From assembly GCF_003234935.1 (NCBI RefSeq), contig NZ_QKSB01000012.1, forward strand, positions 1 to 64,000: a stretch of DNA of 64,000 bases, written 5' to 3'. Source of the stretch: Putridiphycobacter roseus. Lineage in GTDB: Bacteria; Bacteroidota; Bacteroidia; Flavobacteriales_D; Crocinitomicaceae. Position numbers and translations under genes: made by a program. A model generated the notes under the pieces. That model was not told the origin of the DNA. It saw nothing but the letters and a program-made list of their open reading frames with translations, and searched no databases. The stretch's first letter is position 1; each line of letters begins with the position of its first letter. Of the stretch, positions 44,894 through 52,040 are shown one piece after another.

Positions 44894-45919
44894 TTAGTTG
44901 TAAAAATCATTTGGATTTAGCTTTGAAAATGCACTTGTTTTTTTTATAAACTTTTGGGTAACAATACTTTTTTTATACAAACCGGCTTTATTAAAAGTAG
45001 TACTCTCCGATTTAATTATTTTTCTTTTAGCCATTAATTTTTTCCAATTCGCATACAAACTTATGTGCGCCTTAAATACAGCTGCAAAATGTTTAAATTG
45101 AAATTTGACTAAAAACATCATAGCAGCTATGCCGTCTAAAATTAATCGGTAAAATATTTTTGTAAAAAGGTGATGTTCGTGATTTTTGACAATCATGTAC
45201 AAACTATTTCTAAAATTAAGGTACGTTTTCTTTGGATTCATGTAATCTAAAGTCCCACCACCTACATGGTAGACAAAAGATTTTGGCGTATACATTAGCT
45301 TATAACCTCTTTTCTTTAAGCGCCAGCATAAATCAATTTCTTCCATATGGGCAAAAAAATCGTCATCTAAGCCACCCATTTCATGGTACAATTCCGCTTT
45401 TACTACCATACAAGCTCCCGTTGCCCAAAAAATTTCACTTTCTTGATCATACTGACCTTTATCTTCTTCTACTACTTCAAAAATTCGACCTTTACAGAAT
45501 GGGTAATAATTTTTATCTAAATAACCTCCTGCTGCACCTGCATGTTCGAAATGAGTTTTTTGTTTGTAACTTAATATTTTAGGCTGTACCGCTGCAATTT
45601 TTTCATCTGAAGCTAAAAGTTCAATACAAGGAGCTAACCAGTTTGGGGTCACTTCAATGTCAGAATTCAATAAAACATAGTACTTTTCAGGCACATGTTG
45701 TAGTGCTTGATTATACCCTGTAGCAAATCCACCATTAGATGGGTTTATTATAAGTGTAACCTCTGGGTAATTTGATTTTAAGAACGCCACCGAGTCATCA
45801 GTCGACTGATTATCGGCAACATACACCTTCGCATGATTTGAATTTGCCATTACAGCAGGTAAAAAATCTTTTAAGTATTTTTTACCATTATAGTTTAATA
45901 TGACAATTGCTGTATCCAA
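44894..45919 (-). CDS. Family 2 glycosyltransferase (rhamnosyltransferase-like)
   Basis: 341 residues. The GT-A domain begins at the N-terminus: AIVILNYNGKKYLKDFLPA, VADNQSTDDSVAFLK, the donor/metal motif LLNSDIEVTPNW (near 84-95), WATGACMVVKAELY, and the acceptor-side ED motif EEIDLCWRLKKRGYKLMY (near 193-210). The C-terminal 100 residues are basic with an amphipathic or membrane-associated stretch (ILDGIAAMMFLVKF). It likely adds a sugar in surface polysaccharide synthesis; the specific sugar cannot be read from sequence. Confidence 0.93.
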   Translation of the reverse strand: MDTAIVILNYNGKKYLKDFLPAVMANSNHAKVYVADNQSTDDSVAFLKSNYPEVTLIINPSNGGFATGYNQALQHVPEKYYVLLNSDIEVTPNWLAPCIELLASDEKIAAVQPKILSYKQKTHFEHAGAAGGYLDKNYYPFCKGRIFEVVEEDKGQYDQESEIFWATGACMVVKAELYHEMGGLDDDFFAHMEEIDLCWRLKKRGYKLMYTPKSFVYHVGGGTLDYMNPKKTYLNFRNSLYMIVKNHEHHLFTKIFYRLILDGIAAMMFLVKFQFKHFAAVFKAHISLYANWKKLMAKRKIIKSESTTFNKAGLYKKSIVTQKFIKKTSAFSKLNPNDFYN

Positions 45920-45947
45920 TGATTCCGATTAATGAGGGGCGAAAATA

Positions 45948-47363
45948 CTAATTATCGAAATAAATACCGCTATTTCCATCCATAGATTCGCCTGATTTAG
46001 TATTTCTTTTTAAAAGTTCCTGCCGCCAATTGGTATTTTGAATTTCACCAGGCATATCTGAGTGCAGCAACGGGTAATCATTTGTCACTAAATCCGGGTT
46101 ATAAAATATAAACTGCATGTTAGATCTTTGGCCTATTTTATAATACTGCCATATTTGGTAAGGGTATGCGCTAGTACCATTTGCTTGATCTGTAATAAAG
46201 TTAGGGGGACCATATTTCAAATGAATCCTTCCTCTATCAGTTTCAAAGCCTTTTCTTATTTGTGTACCAAATAATTTTTCGGCATATTGGACTTGTATTT
46301 TATAGTCTTGCCATCCTCTAAAAGGATTTTCCGGTGCGGATTGTACCCAATAAGAATAAAAATACCGTTTTAAGTATGTAGTATCCCTGGCCGTGAGCAT
46401 TTTTCTAATCCTTTCGTATTCATATTGTGGTGAAATTGGCATTAAACTAGCCACAAAGTAAAATACCGAGTCTGAAGATAATTCTTTTTCAAAATTATTT
46501 TCAATATCGACATTCGTAATATCGATTGGTTTTATTTCTATAATACTCCTTCTTTTAAAAGGGGTAATTTTTTCCAATAAAGTATCTTGTTTTGAATTAA
46601 ATACTTGCATAACCAATTCGTACTCTCCTGTTTTTAAGTCATGAATTGGTAACACATTAATAATTGGGATTATTGGAGCAGATTTTAACTTTTTATATTG
46701 AAAATAACTCTCTAGGTTATTGGTTGTTCCTTTCTTGCGAATATTAAACGTTGCCACATACTGCATGGTACTATCAAAATTTTCTATACTATTATACAGC
46801 TCTAAATAATACACTATTTTGTCATAATCTGGTGGAAAAAAATTGGTGAAATATGGAATCATTCGGTAACCATTCTTAGTGAATTTATCGTTAACATCTG
46901 ATTTAGTAATGTCTTGAATGAAGGCTACATCTGCGCATTCAACTCTTAATTTTAATTGTTTTTCTATTTCAATATCAAATTTACCTTCAATAATTTCTCC
47001 GCTATTTAAGTCTTTCACAGATAAGTCAAAAGTATATTTACCTGTTGACAATTTAAATCTTTGCATATCAAAAAAATCATCTACAATAGAGTCTTTCATT
47101 TCTGGAGACTTTAAAACATATTTATCGACTGCAATAATTTTTTCATTTTGCATAAAGACTTGCGTAATCTCTAAATTTGCTTCTAGATTACCATTTTCAT
47201 TGGCCATAAATTTAAGAGAACCACTTGCAAATTGTAAAGCCGTTTCCACATAAGGTTCATGGTCGACCGTATAATAAATATGATAGTTAAAAAACACTCT
47301 TGGTTTTGCCAATCCAACCAAAGAAATTGAATAAATAATAATGCTCAGGATAAATTTTTTCAT
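45948..47363 (-). CDS. GWxTD domain-containing protein
   Basis: 471 residues: signal peptide 1-19 (ISLVGLAKP), beta-rich N-terminal three-quarters, then the GWxTD domain at about 340-455 (FRGWQDYKIQVQYAEKLFG, KGFETDRGRIHLKYGPPN, YQIWQYYKIGQRSNMQFIFY). The name-giving motif reads GFETD here, with Phe for Trp. Family members occur mainly in Bacteroidota and Acidobacteriota, and their function is unknown. Monocistronic, with a -7 box (TAAATTTG) at 47371-47378 on the minus strand. Confidence 0.88.
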   Translation of the reverse strand: MKKFILSIIIYSISLVGLAKPRVFFNYHIYYTVDHEPYVETALQFASGSLKFMANENGNLEANLEITQVFMQNEKIIAVDKYVLKSPEMKDSIVDDFFDMQRFKLSTGKYTFDLSVKDLNSGEIIEGKFDIEIEKQLKLRVECADVAFIQDITKSDVNDKFTKNGYRMIPYFTNFFPPDYDKIVYYLELYNSIENFDSTMQYVATFNIRKKGTTNNLESYFQYKKLKSAPIIPIINVLPIHDLKTGEYELVMQVFNSKQDTLLEKITPFKRRSIIEIKPIDITNVDIENNFEKELSSDSVFYFVASLMPISPQYEYERIRKMLTARDTTYLKRYFYSYWVQSAPENPFRGWQDYKIQVQYAEKLFGTQIRKGFETDRGRIHLKYGPPNFITDQANGTSAYPYQIWQYYKIGQRSNMQFIFYNPDLVTNDYPLLHSDMPGEIQNTNWRQELLKRNTKSGESMDGNSGIYFDN

Positions 47364-47370
47364 GATTCTT

Positions 47371-47378
47371 CAAATTTA
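47371..47378 (-). promoter_or_regulatory. Candidate -7 promoter element (TAAATTTG) of the GWxTD gene
   Basis: Reverse-strand TAnnTTTG, 7 bp before the start codon, implying a very short leader. Confidence 0.4.
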
Positions 47379-47485
47379 AGCAAAGTTTATCAGTTTGATT
47401 AAAAAAAATATTTTTTCTGAAACTACTGTATATGCTGGTTTTATAAAATCTTCGAAAAAAATATTTGTTTTTTTTTTCAAAAACT

Positions 47486-47515
47486 TTTGCTGAATAAAAA
47501 TAAACACTACTTTTG
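47486..47515 (+). promoter_or_regulatory. Promoter of tRNA-Ser copy 1 (TTTG at -33, TACTTTTG at -7)
   Basis: TTTG at 47486-47489 and an exact TAnnTTTG at 47508-47515 with an 18-bp spacer. The -7 box ends 4 bp before the mature tRNA, so transcription should start almost at its 5' end. Preceded by long T and A tracts. Confidence 0.8.
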
Positions 47516-47519
47516 GCGC

Positions 47520-47604
47520 GGAGAGTTGGCAGAGTGGTCGAATGCACTAGTCTTGAAAACTAGCGTACCGCAAGGTACCGAGAGTTCGAATCTCTCACTC
47601 TCCG
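47520..47604 (+). tRNA. tRNA-Ser(UGA), copy 1
   Basis: 85 nt. Acceptor stem GGAGAGT/ACTCTCC with discriminator G and no encoded CCA. The anticodon stem CTAGT/ACTAG holds the loop CTTGAAA with anticodon TGA (47554-47556), reading UCA. A long variable arm (GCGTACCGCAAGGTACCG) marks a class II tRNA, and TTCGAAT is the T loop. A terminator follows immediately. Confidence 0.97.
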
Positions 47605-47607
47605 CAA

Positions 47608-47645
47608 AAGAAAACCCATCAACATTGTTGATGGGTTTTTTGTTT
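47608..47645 (+). terminator. Terminator of tRNA-Ser copy 1
   Basis: Perfect 13-bp stem AAAACCCATCAAC (47611-47623) / GTTGATGGGTTTT (47627-47639) with a 3-nt loop and T tail. Confidence 0.9.
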
Positions 47646-48050
47646 TATAAACCATTTTAAAAGCCTCAGCTTTTAAAAAATGGAGTTAAAACAAAAAACC
47701 TATTGCGAAGAAATGATTGGTTTTCATGCTTGTTAAGGAAAACACAAAGGAGATCACGTAAGTAAACTCAAAATAAAAACGAACGTAAGTAATCTCGAGT
47801 AAAACAACCTAAGAAAACAAAAATTGCGCAGCAATATAAAGTTTTCAAACTCGAAAAAAAACCACGTAAGTAATCTCAAGTAAAACACCTCAAGAAAACA
47901 AAAATTGCGCAGCAATATAAAGTTTTCAATTTCCAATAAAAGATCACCTGAAAAAACTACCCTCCCCCCTAAAAAAGCATTGTTTTTTATACAATTCAAT
48001 GAAAAATTTATTTTTTTTTCGAAAACATTCGTTGAATAAAAAAATAATAC

Positions 48051-48058
48051 TACTTTTG
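48051..48058 (+). promoter_or_regulatory. -7 element (TACTTTTG) of tRNA-Ser copy 2
   Basis: Identical -7 box to copy 1, again 4 bp before the mature tRNA. The -33 TTTG of copy 1 is changed here (TTCGTTG context at 48028-48034), so this copy may be weaker. Confidence 0.7.
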
Positions 48059-48062
48059 CCGC

Positions 48063-48147
48063 GGAGAGTTGGCAGAGTGGTCGAATGCACTAGTCTTGAA
48101 AACTAGCGTACCGCAAGGTACCGAGAGTTCGAATCTCTCACTCTCCG
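48063..48147 (+). tRNA. tRNA-Ser(UGA), copy 2
   Basis: 85 nt, identical in every base to copy 1 at 47520-47604, with anticodon TGA at 48097-48099. Same acceptor, variable arm and terminator arrangement; no encoded CCA. Confidence 0.97.
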
Positions 48148-48151
48148 CAAA

Positions 48152-48187
48152 AAAAAACCCATCAACATTGTTGATGGGTTTTTTGTT
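48152..48187 (+). terminator. Terminator of tRNA-Ser copy 2
   Basis: Stem CCCATCAAC (48158-48166) / GTTGATGGG (48170-48178) flanked by A and T runs; same as copy 1. Confidence 0.88.
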
Positions 48188-48363
48188 TTATAAACCATTT
48201 TAAAAGCCTCAGCTTTTGAAAAATGGAGTTAAAACAAAAAACCTATTGCGAAGCAATGATTGGTTTTCATGCTTGTTAAGGAAAACACAAAAGAGATCAC
48301 GTAAGTAATCTAGAGTAAACACAACCTAAGAAAACAAAAATTGCGCAGCAATGAAAAGTTTTC

Positions 48364-48380
48364 AATCTCTCACTCTCCGC
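48364..48380 (+). pseudogene. tRNA-Ser 3'-end fragment 1
   Basis: AATCTCTCACTCTCCGC, the last bases of the tRNA with the base after it, directly joined to the spacer repeat (GTTTTCAA) instead of a tRNA body. It is followed by the tRNA's own terminator sequence at 48386-48417, whose second arm has lost one G. Confidence 0.85.
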
Positions 48381-48764
48381 AAAAGAAAACCCATCAACAT
48401 TGTTGATGGTTTTTTTGTTTTATAAACCATTTTAAAAGCCTCAGCTTTTGAAAAATGGAGTTAAAACAAAAAACCTATTGCGGAGCAATGATTGGTTTTC
48501 ATGCTTGTTAAGGAAAACACAATAGAGATCACGTAAGTAAACTCGAAAAAAAAACCACGTAAGTAATCTCGAGTAAACACAACCTAAGAAAACAAAAATT
48601 GCGCAGCAATGAAAAGTTTTCAAACTCGAAAAAAAAACCACGTAAGTAATCTCGAGTAAAAACAACCTAAGAAAACAACTTTACGACCTCCAAAACCTCA
48701 AAATTGCGAAGCAATGATTGGTTTTCATGCTTGTTAAGGAAAACACAAAAGAGATCACGTAAGT

Positions 48765-48781
48765 AATCTCTCACTCTCCGC
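48765..48781 (+). pseudogene. tRNA-Ser 3'-end fragment 2
   Basis: Second AATCTCTCACTCTCCGC, fused to the spacer element CACGTAAGT. Here the sequence after it leaves the repeat family (CAGCAATTC), marking the right edge of the block. The joint lies at AATCTC, shared by the spacer repeat (GTAATCTCGAG) and the tRNA (GAATCTCTCAC). Confidence 0.85.
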
Positions 48782-49117
48782 CAGCAATTCTTTTAAGCCA
48801 AGTGTTGACAAAATCTTCTTTTTAGCTACCAGAATAGCTGTAATTAGAGCTTCATTTAACCCAGTACTTACGCGAAAATGTCTTTACTGAAAATTTAGCA
48901 TTGACCACTCATGAAGAAGTAATCTCCCCTACCAATAGCATAGGCTTTACCAGCATTTTAATAAACGTATTTATGATTTGAATAAATACGAATACTTCTA
49001 AAAAATAATTTCGAAGTAATTAAAATGAATTAATTCACGCATTACAGGGTTTACCCTATAAATCTTATTCTCCGCTTTACTCACCTTTGCATTGTAAATA
49101 ATATAATTATAGATAAT
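48782..49117. other. Intergenic region with inverted repeats
   Basis: 336 bp without a gene. It holds a perfect 9-bp inverted repeat CGTATTTAT (48966-48974) / ATAAATACG (48982-48990) with a 7-bp spacer, and a smaller AGGGT/ACCCT repeat at 49046-49057 shortly before the next gene. CACCTTTG at about 49082-49089 could be a poor -7 box. Confidence 0.5.
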
Positions 49118-49600
49118 ATGAAAAAAAGAATTGGATTAGTAATGCTGTTTATGGTTTTTATATTTTCCGTTAAATCACAAGGCGAATATAAAAGTGCTGT
49201 TGGTGTAAGAGGCGGTTTTTACAAAGGTATATCGGCTAAACATTTTATGTCAAATAAAGTAGCTGTAGAAGGATTATTAACGACTCGATATAACGGTATA
49301 AATATTACTGGGCTATTGGAATTTCATAATCAAGCATTTAATACAGAAAGATTAAATTGGTATTTTGGTTTTGGCGCACATGCTGGCTATTATAACAGTA
49401 TCTATTATTCATATTATGGAACAAATTCAGGGTATGGAAAAACCTTTGGTGTAGATGGTATTATAGGAATTGAATACACTTTAGACTTTTTCCCCTTAAA
49501 CATTGGATTAGACTGGAAACCCATATTCAATCTTTATGGCGGAAGTTACTTTAGAGGTGACTCAGGTGCATTGTCGATCAGGTATTGTTTTAATCAATAA
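49118..49600 (+). CDS. Hypothetical exported beta-barrel-like protein
   Basis: 160 residues: signal peptide 1-20 (VFIFSVKSQ), then strongly amphipathic beta strands with many Gly, Tyr and Phe (SAVGVRGGFYKGISAKHFM, LNWYFGFGAHAGYYNS, GVDGIIGIEYTLDFFPLNIGL, ALSIRYCF). It looks like a small eight-stranded outer-membrane barrel. No named family recognised. It stands alone between the tRNA repeat block and a decayed copy of that repeat, and has its own terminator. Confidence 0.78.
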   Translation: MKKRIGLVMLFMVFIFSVKSQGEYKSAVGVRGGFYKGISAKHFMSNKVAVEGLLTTRYNGINITGLLEFHNQAFNTERLNWYFGFGAHAGYYNSIYYSYYGTNSGYGKTFGVDGIIGIEYTLDFFPLNIGLDWKPIFNLYGGSYFRGDSGALSIRYCFNQ

Positions 49601-49607
49601 AAATTAT

Positions 49608-49642
49608 AAAAGGACCTGATTAATATCCATTAGGTCTTTTTA
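49608..49642 (+). terminator. Rho-independent terminator after the small barrel gene
   Basis: Stem GACCTGAT (49613-49620) / ATTAGGTC (49629-49636) with one G-T pair, then TTTTTAATTTTT; 13 bp after the stop. Confidence 0.75.
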
Positions 49643-49913
49643 ATTTTTCATTATTCTCATTGCATGGTGTAATATATAACAGCTCTTAAAGCGCATTCAA
49701 ATACTTCATTTTTTATACGCCTTCTATCTCGGTTTACGTTTTTTATTAAGTTAGTGTTTTTTGATTTTAGTACAACTTATATCCCGAATTTAAACAAGGA
49801 CTTACCCCCTAATAACGGAATTATTATATTAAAAATAATTGGCGCTTTTAGCATAAAAATTTATCCATATTTTTTGTGGTTCATTTACTATGTCATTTGA
49901 AAACTATCATTTT

Positions 49914-50048
49914 CTCTCCATAAAAGAAAACCCATCCACATTGTTCAAGGGGTTTATGGTGTAAAGAGAACCTCTTAAGTAATCACTTAAAAACAACTTA
50001 AACATCCTTAGAAAAAATAGGTAGCAATTAAATGTTTTCACCATTAGG
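49914..50048 (+). repeat. Degenerate copy of the tRNA-Ser tail/terminator/spacer repeat
   Basis: Reads CTCTCCATAAAAGAAAACCC, matching CTCTCCGCAAAAGAAAACCC at the end of the tRNA repeat; then CATCCACATTGTTCAAGGGG (decayed terminator), CTTAAGTAATCAC (compare CGTAAGTAATCTC), TAGCAATTAAATGTTTTCA (compare CAGCAATATAAAGTTTTCA). Many substitutions, same order. Confidence 0.7.
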
Positions 50049-50201
50049 AAAGAACCCACGATAAAAACAACAGAAGTAAGCACCCACTAATTATCCTGCT
50101 AAAAACATTGAAAAACATACGCTCACAAAGGTTTTTAATCTTGTATACTGCCTTTAATTCATCCTATTCTAAAAAATAAAAGGAAGCAATAAACTTCTTT
50201 T

Positions 50202-50231
50202 TGTTTAATCTTTTTGATAAATGATTAAACA
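50202..50231. promoter_or_regulatory. 9-bp perfect inverted repeat around the -33 element (putative operator)
   Basis: TGTTTAATC (50202-50210) and GATTAAACA (50223-50231) with a 12-bp spacer that contains the -33 TTTG (50213-50216). Arm centres are 21 bp apart, two turns of DNA, so a dimeric regulator could bind one face and cover the promoter. Confidence 0.6.
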
Positions 50232-50244
50232 TTGCGTATCTTTA
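50213..50244 (+). promoter_or_regulatory. Promoter of the Lacal_2735/DUF2452 operon
   Basis: TTTG at 50213-50216 and TATCTTTA at 50237-50244 (one mismatch to TAnnTTTG) with a 20-bp spacer; predicted leader of about 45 nt. Confidence 0.55.
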
Positions 50245-50293
50245 GCCACAGAATAAAAATGGAATTGATCATTAGGTACAAACTAAATTAAAT

Positions 50294-50458
50294 ATGTTCG
50301 GATTATTTAAAAAGAAAACAGAAAAAGAAAAATTGGAAATTAAATTTAAAAACTTGCTAAATGAAGCACATCAATTATCCACTGTTAATAGGCAACGAAG
50401 TGATGAAAAGGTGCAAGAAGCCAATGAAGTAATGAAAAAGATAGAAGAATTAATTTAA
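50294..50458 (+). CDS. Lacal_2735 family small protein
   Basis: 54 residues, translation beginning MFGLFKKKTEKEKLEIKFKN and ending MKKIEELI. Highly charged and helical, with the conserved MFGLFKKK start and the LSTVNRQRSDEKVQEANEVM segment of this small Bacteroidota family. Function unknown. First gene of a tight four-gene run (7-bp gap to the next), immediately downstream of the inverted-repeat promoter, so the family may be part of a stress or light response in this organism. Confidence 0.88.
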   Translation: MFGLFKKKTEKEKLEIKFKNLLNEAHQLSTVNRQRSDEKVQEANEVMKKIEELI

Positions 50459-50465
50459 GGAATTT

Positions 50466-50867
50466 ATGCAGGAAGAAAAAAGGCCAGACAATGTTGTTTT
50501 TAATACAAAGACCAATCAATACGACGCGTCATTAAAGCCGTACCCAACAAATGTTGGGGCACCAGTAATTACGACAACGGATACCCAAGTCTGGAAAAAC
50601 AGAAGCATTAATAAAGTGAACCATAAGGTGGCTACAAGGTATTTAGAATTACAAAATGCTTATCAAGAAATGATGGCTGAATTTGAGTACAACAATCTTA
50701 TTTTTAAAGCTATTTTTAATTTTGAGCCTATTATTGGGGAGACCTATCATCTATACCAAAGAGAAAATGGAGAAAATTTTTTATCTCTTATAGCCCCACA
50801 TGAATGCAAATTTACTTCGCTAGGAAGTTTTTATTTGAACGCAGACCAAATTTGGGAAAAAGTGTAA
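50466..50867 (+). CDS. DUF2452 domain-containing protein
   Basis: 133 residues, soluble. Recognised by RPDNVVFNTKTNQYDASLKP, YPTNVGAPVI, the YQEMMAEFEYNNLIF helix and FEPIIGETYHLYQRENGENF with LSLIAPHEC, which are typical of DUF2452. No catalytic motif is evident and no function is established. Separated from its neighbours by 7 and 6 bp; co-transcribed. Confidence 0.9.
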   Translation: MQEEKRPDNVVFNTKTNQYDASLKPYPTNVGAPVITTTDTQVWKNRSINKVNHKVATRYLELQNAYQEMMAEFEYNNLIFKAIFNFEPIIGETYHLYQRENGENFLSLIAPHECKFTSLGSFYLNADQIWEKV

Positions 50868-50873
50868 CGGTAA

Positions 50874-51161
50874 ATGAAAACAAATTTTAAACTAAGTATT
50901 GAGGAATTGGACCGTGTTATAGAAATGGCTTGGGAAGACCGTACACCATTTGAAGCGATACTGTTTCAATTCAAATTGGCAGAAAAAGACGTCATTTACC
51001 TCATGCGTTCCAACTTAAAAACAGGTAGTTTTAAACGTTGGAGAAAAAGGGTAAATAGTGGCAATAGTCAAAAACATTTAAGGAAGAGGTTGCAATCCAT
51101 TGATCGTTTTAAATGCACCCGTCAAAAATCGATAAGTAATAACAAGATTAGTAAAAGATAA
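50874..51161 (+). CDS. TIGR03643 family protein
   Basis: 95 residues. The first 65 match the family: LSIEELDRVIEMAWEDRTPFE, AILFQFKLAEKDVIYLMRS, LKTGSFKRWRKRVNSG. The rest is a very basic tail (KHLRKRLQSIDRFKCTRQK), suggesting nucleic-acid contact. The helical core looks like a helix-turn-helix-type fold. In Bacteroidota and cyanobacteria this family often lies near cryptochrome/photolyase genes, but none is in this window. Function unknown. Confidence 0.9.
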   Translation: MKTNFKLSIEELDRVIEMAWEDRTPFEAILFQFKLAEKDVIYLMRSNLKTGSFKRWRKRVNSGNSQKHLRKRLQSIDRFKCTRQKSISNNKISKR

Positions 51162-51195
51162 TTTCTTTTAATCAGCAAGCACTAAACCAGTACAA

Positions 51196-51831
51196 ATGCA
51201 CATTAGCAAAAAGGAAATAGAGGCATTAGACCGTGTCAAAAGACTAAAAATAATCAATGCTGTTTCAGGCATAAAATCGGCAAATTTAATTGGTACAATC
51301 AATAAAAAAGCGCAGACTAACTTAGCCATATTTAGTTCTGTTGTCCATATTGGCAGCGATCCTGCCTTATTAGGTTTTATGATGAGACCGACCGCTGATG
51401 TTCCAAGGAACACGTACAATAACATCATGGAAAACGAGCTTTACACCATCAACCATGTTCAGTCTTCTTTTATTAAAAATGCACATTACACTTCAGCAAA
51501 GTTTGAGGAATCTATTTCAGAATTTGATCGTTGTAACCTATCCGAAGAATTTATCACAGACTTTCAAGCCCCTTTTGTTAAAGAAAGTACTTTTAAAATG
51601 GGGATGAAACTAAAGGAATCAATCCATATTAAATCCAATAATTCCATATTAATCATTGGAGAAATTGAACACTTGATATTACCTGACGATTCCATGGTAG
51701 ACAATGATATTAACTTAGAAGTTGCCAATAGTATTGGAATTTCAGGTTTGAACAGTTATTATTCTTTAAAAAAGGTAGCCTCTTACCCTTATGCTAGAGA
51801 AAAAGAAATTCCAAATTTCGAAACCCATTAA
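51196..51831 (+). CDS. Flavin reductase-like (FMN-binding split-barrel) protein
   Basis: 211 residues. Split-barrel FMN-binding fold of the flavin-reductase-like family: VSGIKSANLIGTINKKAQTN, LAIFSSVVHIGSDPALLGFM, MRPTADVPRNTYNNI and INHVQSSFIKNAHYTSAKF cover the FMN-phosphate and isoalloxazine contacts. This long Bacteroidota subgroup may be an NADPH-dependent flavin reductase or simply flavin-binding. Last gene of the small operon, 34 bp after the TIGR03643 gene. Confidence 0.9.
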   Translation: MHISKKEIEALDRVKRLKIINAVSGIKSANLIGTINKKAQTNLAIFSSVVHIGSDPALLGFMMRPTADVPRNTYNNIMENELYTINHVQSSFIKNAHYTSAKFEESISEFDRCNLSEEFITDFQAPFVKESTFKMGMKLKESIHIKSNNSILIIGEIEHLILPDDSMVDNDINLEVANSIGISGLNSYYSLKKVASYPYAREKEIPNFETH

Positions 51832-52040
51832 CCATTCTCCTGCGTTTCTAATTTACACAAAACATCTAACTTCTTTTCGGCTATTGAAATGATGAAAAAA
51901 TATTTCTCCCCCACTCCTTTAAAGCAATAAATTAGGTGACAAAATCGCAGCAGAAACACCCCCAATTAAATCGAGCTCCATGCAAAAGCTAAAAATGCAA
52001 TTGTTAGATTCAATTAAATAACCACACTTAGCTGGTACCT

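Larger units (their letters stand above)
47702..48715. repeat. Eight copies of a 13-bp hairpin element ATTGCG(C/A/G)AGCAAT
   Basis: Short near-palindrome (arms ATTGC/GCAAT) at 47702 (degenerate, AGAAAT end), 47823, 47904, 48245, 48340, 48477, 48598 and 48703. The form with central C is followed by ATAAAGTTTTCAA or GAAAAGTTTTCAA; the form with central A or G by GATTGGTTTTCATGC. So two related sub-repeats alternate. Confidence 0.85.
47520..48780. repeat. Tandem tRNA-Ser/spacer repeat block
   Basis: Unit 1 (47520-48062) and unit 2 (from 48063) share the tRNA, its terminator and a spacer beginning ATAAACCATTTTAAAAGCC; the period is 543 bp. Unit 2 is cut short and fused at 48364-48380 to the last 17 bases of the tRNA, which start unit 3 (terminator and spacer only). 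Unit 3 carries a partial further spacer and ends at a second tRNA tail at 48765-48781. Internal elements recur many times: CACGTAAGTAATCTCGAGTAA, CCTAAGAAAACAAAAATTG and GATTGGTTTTCATGCTTGTT. No coding capacity is convincing. Confidence 0.9.
49643..50293. other. Intergenic region with a decayed repeat copy and a promoter
   Basis: 651 bp without a convincing ORF. It contains a degenerate copy of the tRNA-Ser spacer repeat (49914-50048) and, at its right end, the inverted repeat and promoter of the next operon (50202-50244). The rest shows nothing recognisable. Confidence 0.6.

Noticed and set aside
47754..48665. Minus-strand ORFs of 74-86 codons within the tRNA-Ser repeat block
   Set aside because: They follow the repeat units, are rich in Phe and Leu from AT-rich palindromes, have no ribosome-binding or family features, and change with each repeat copy.
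47640..48780. CRISPR-like array
   Set aside because: Repeats are of unequal length and spacing, the intervening DNA is itself repeated, and no cas gene is near.
47520..48781. Genomic island bounded by tRNA att sites
   Set aside because: The DNA between the tRNA tails is only spacer repeat; no integrase or cargo gene is present. XerD at 35.8 kb is the housekeeping recombinase.
50294..51831. Horizontal island
   Set aside because: The small proteins are core Bacteroidota families, base composition looks like the neighbours, and no mobility genes are present.
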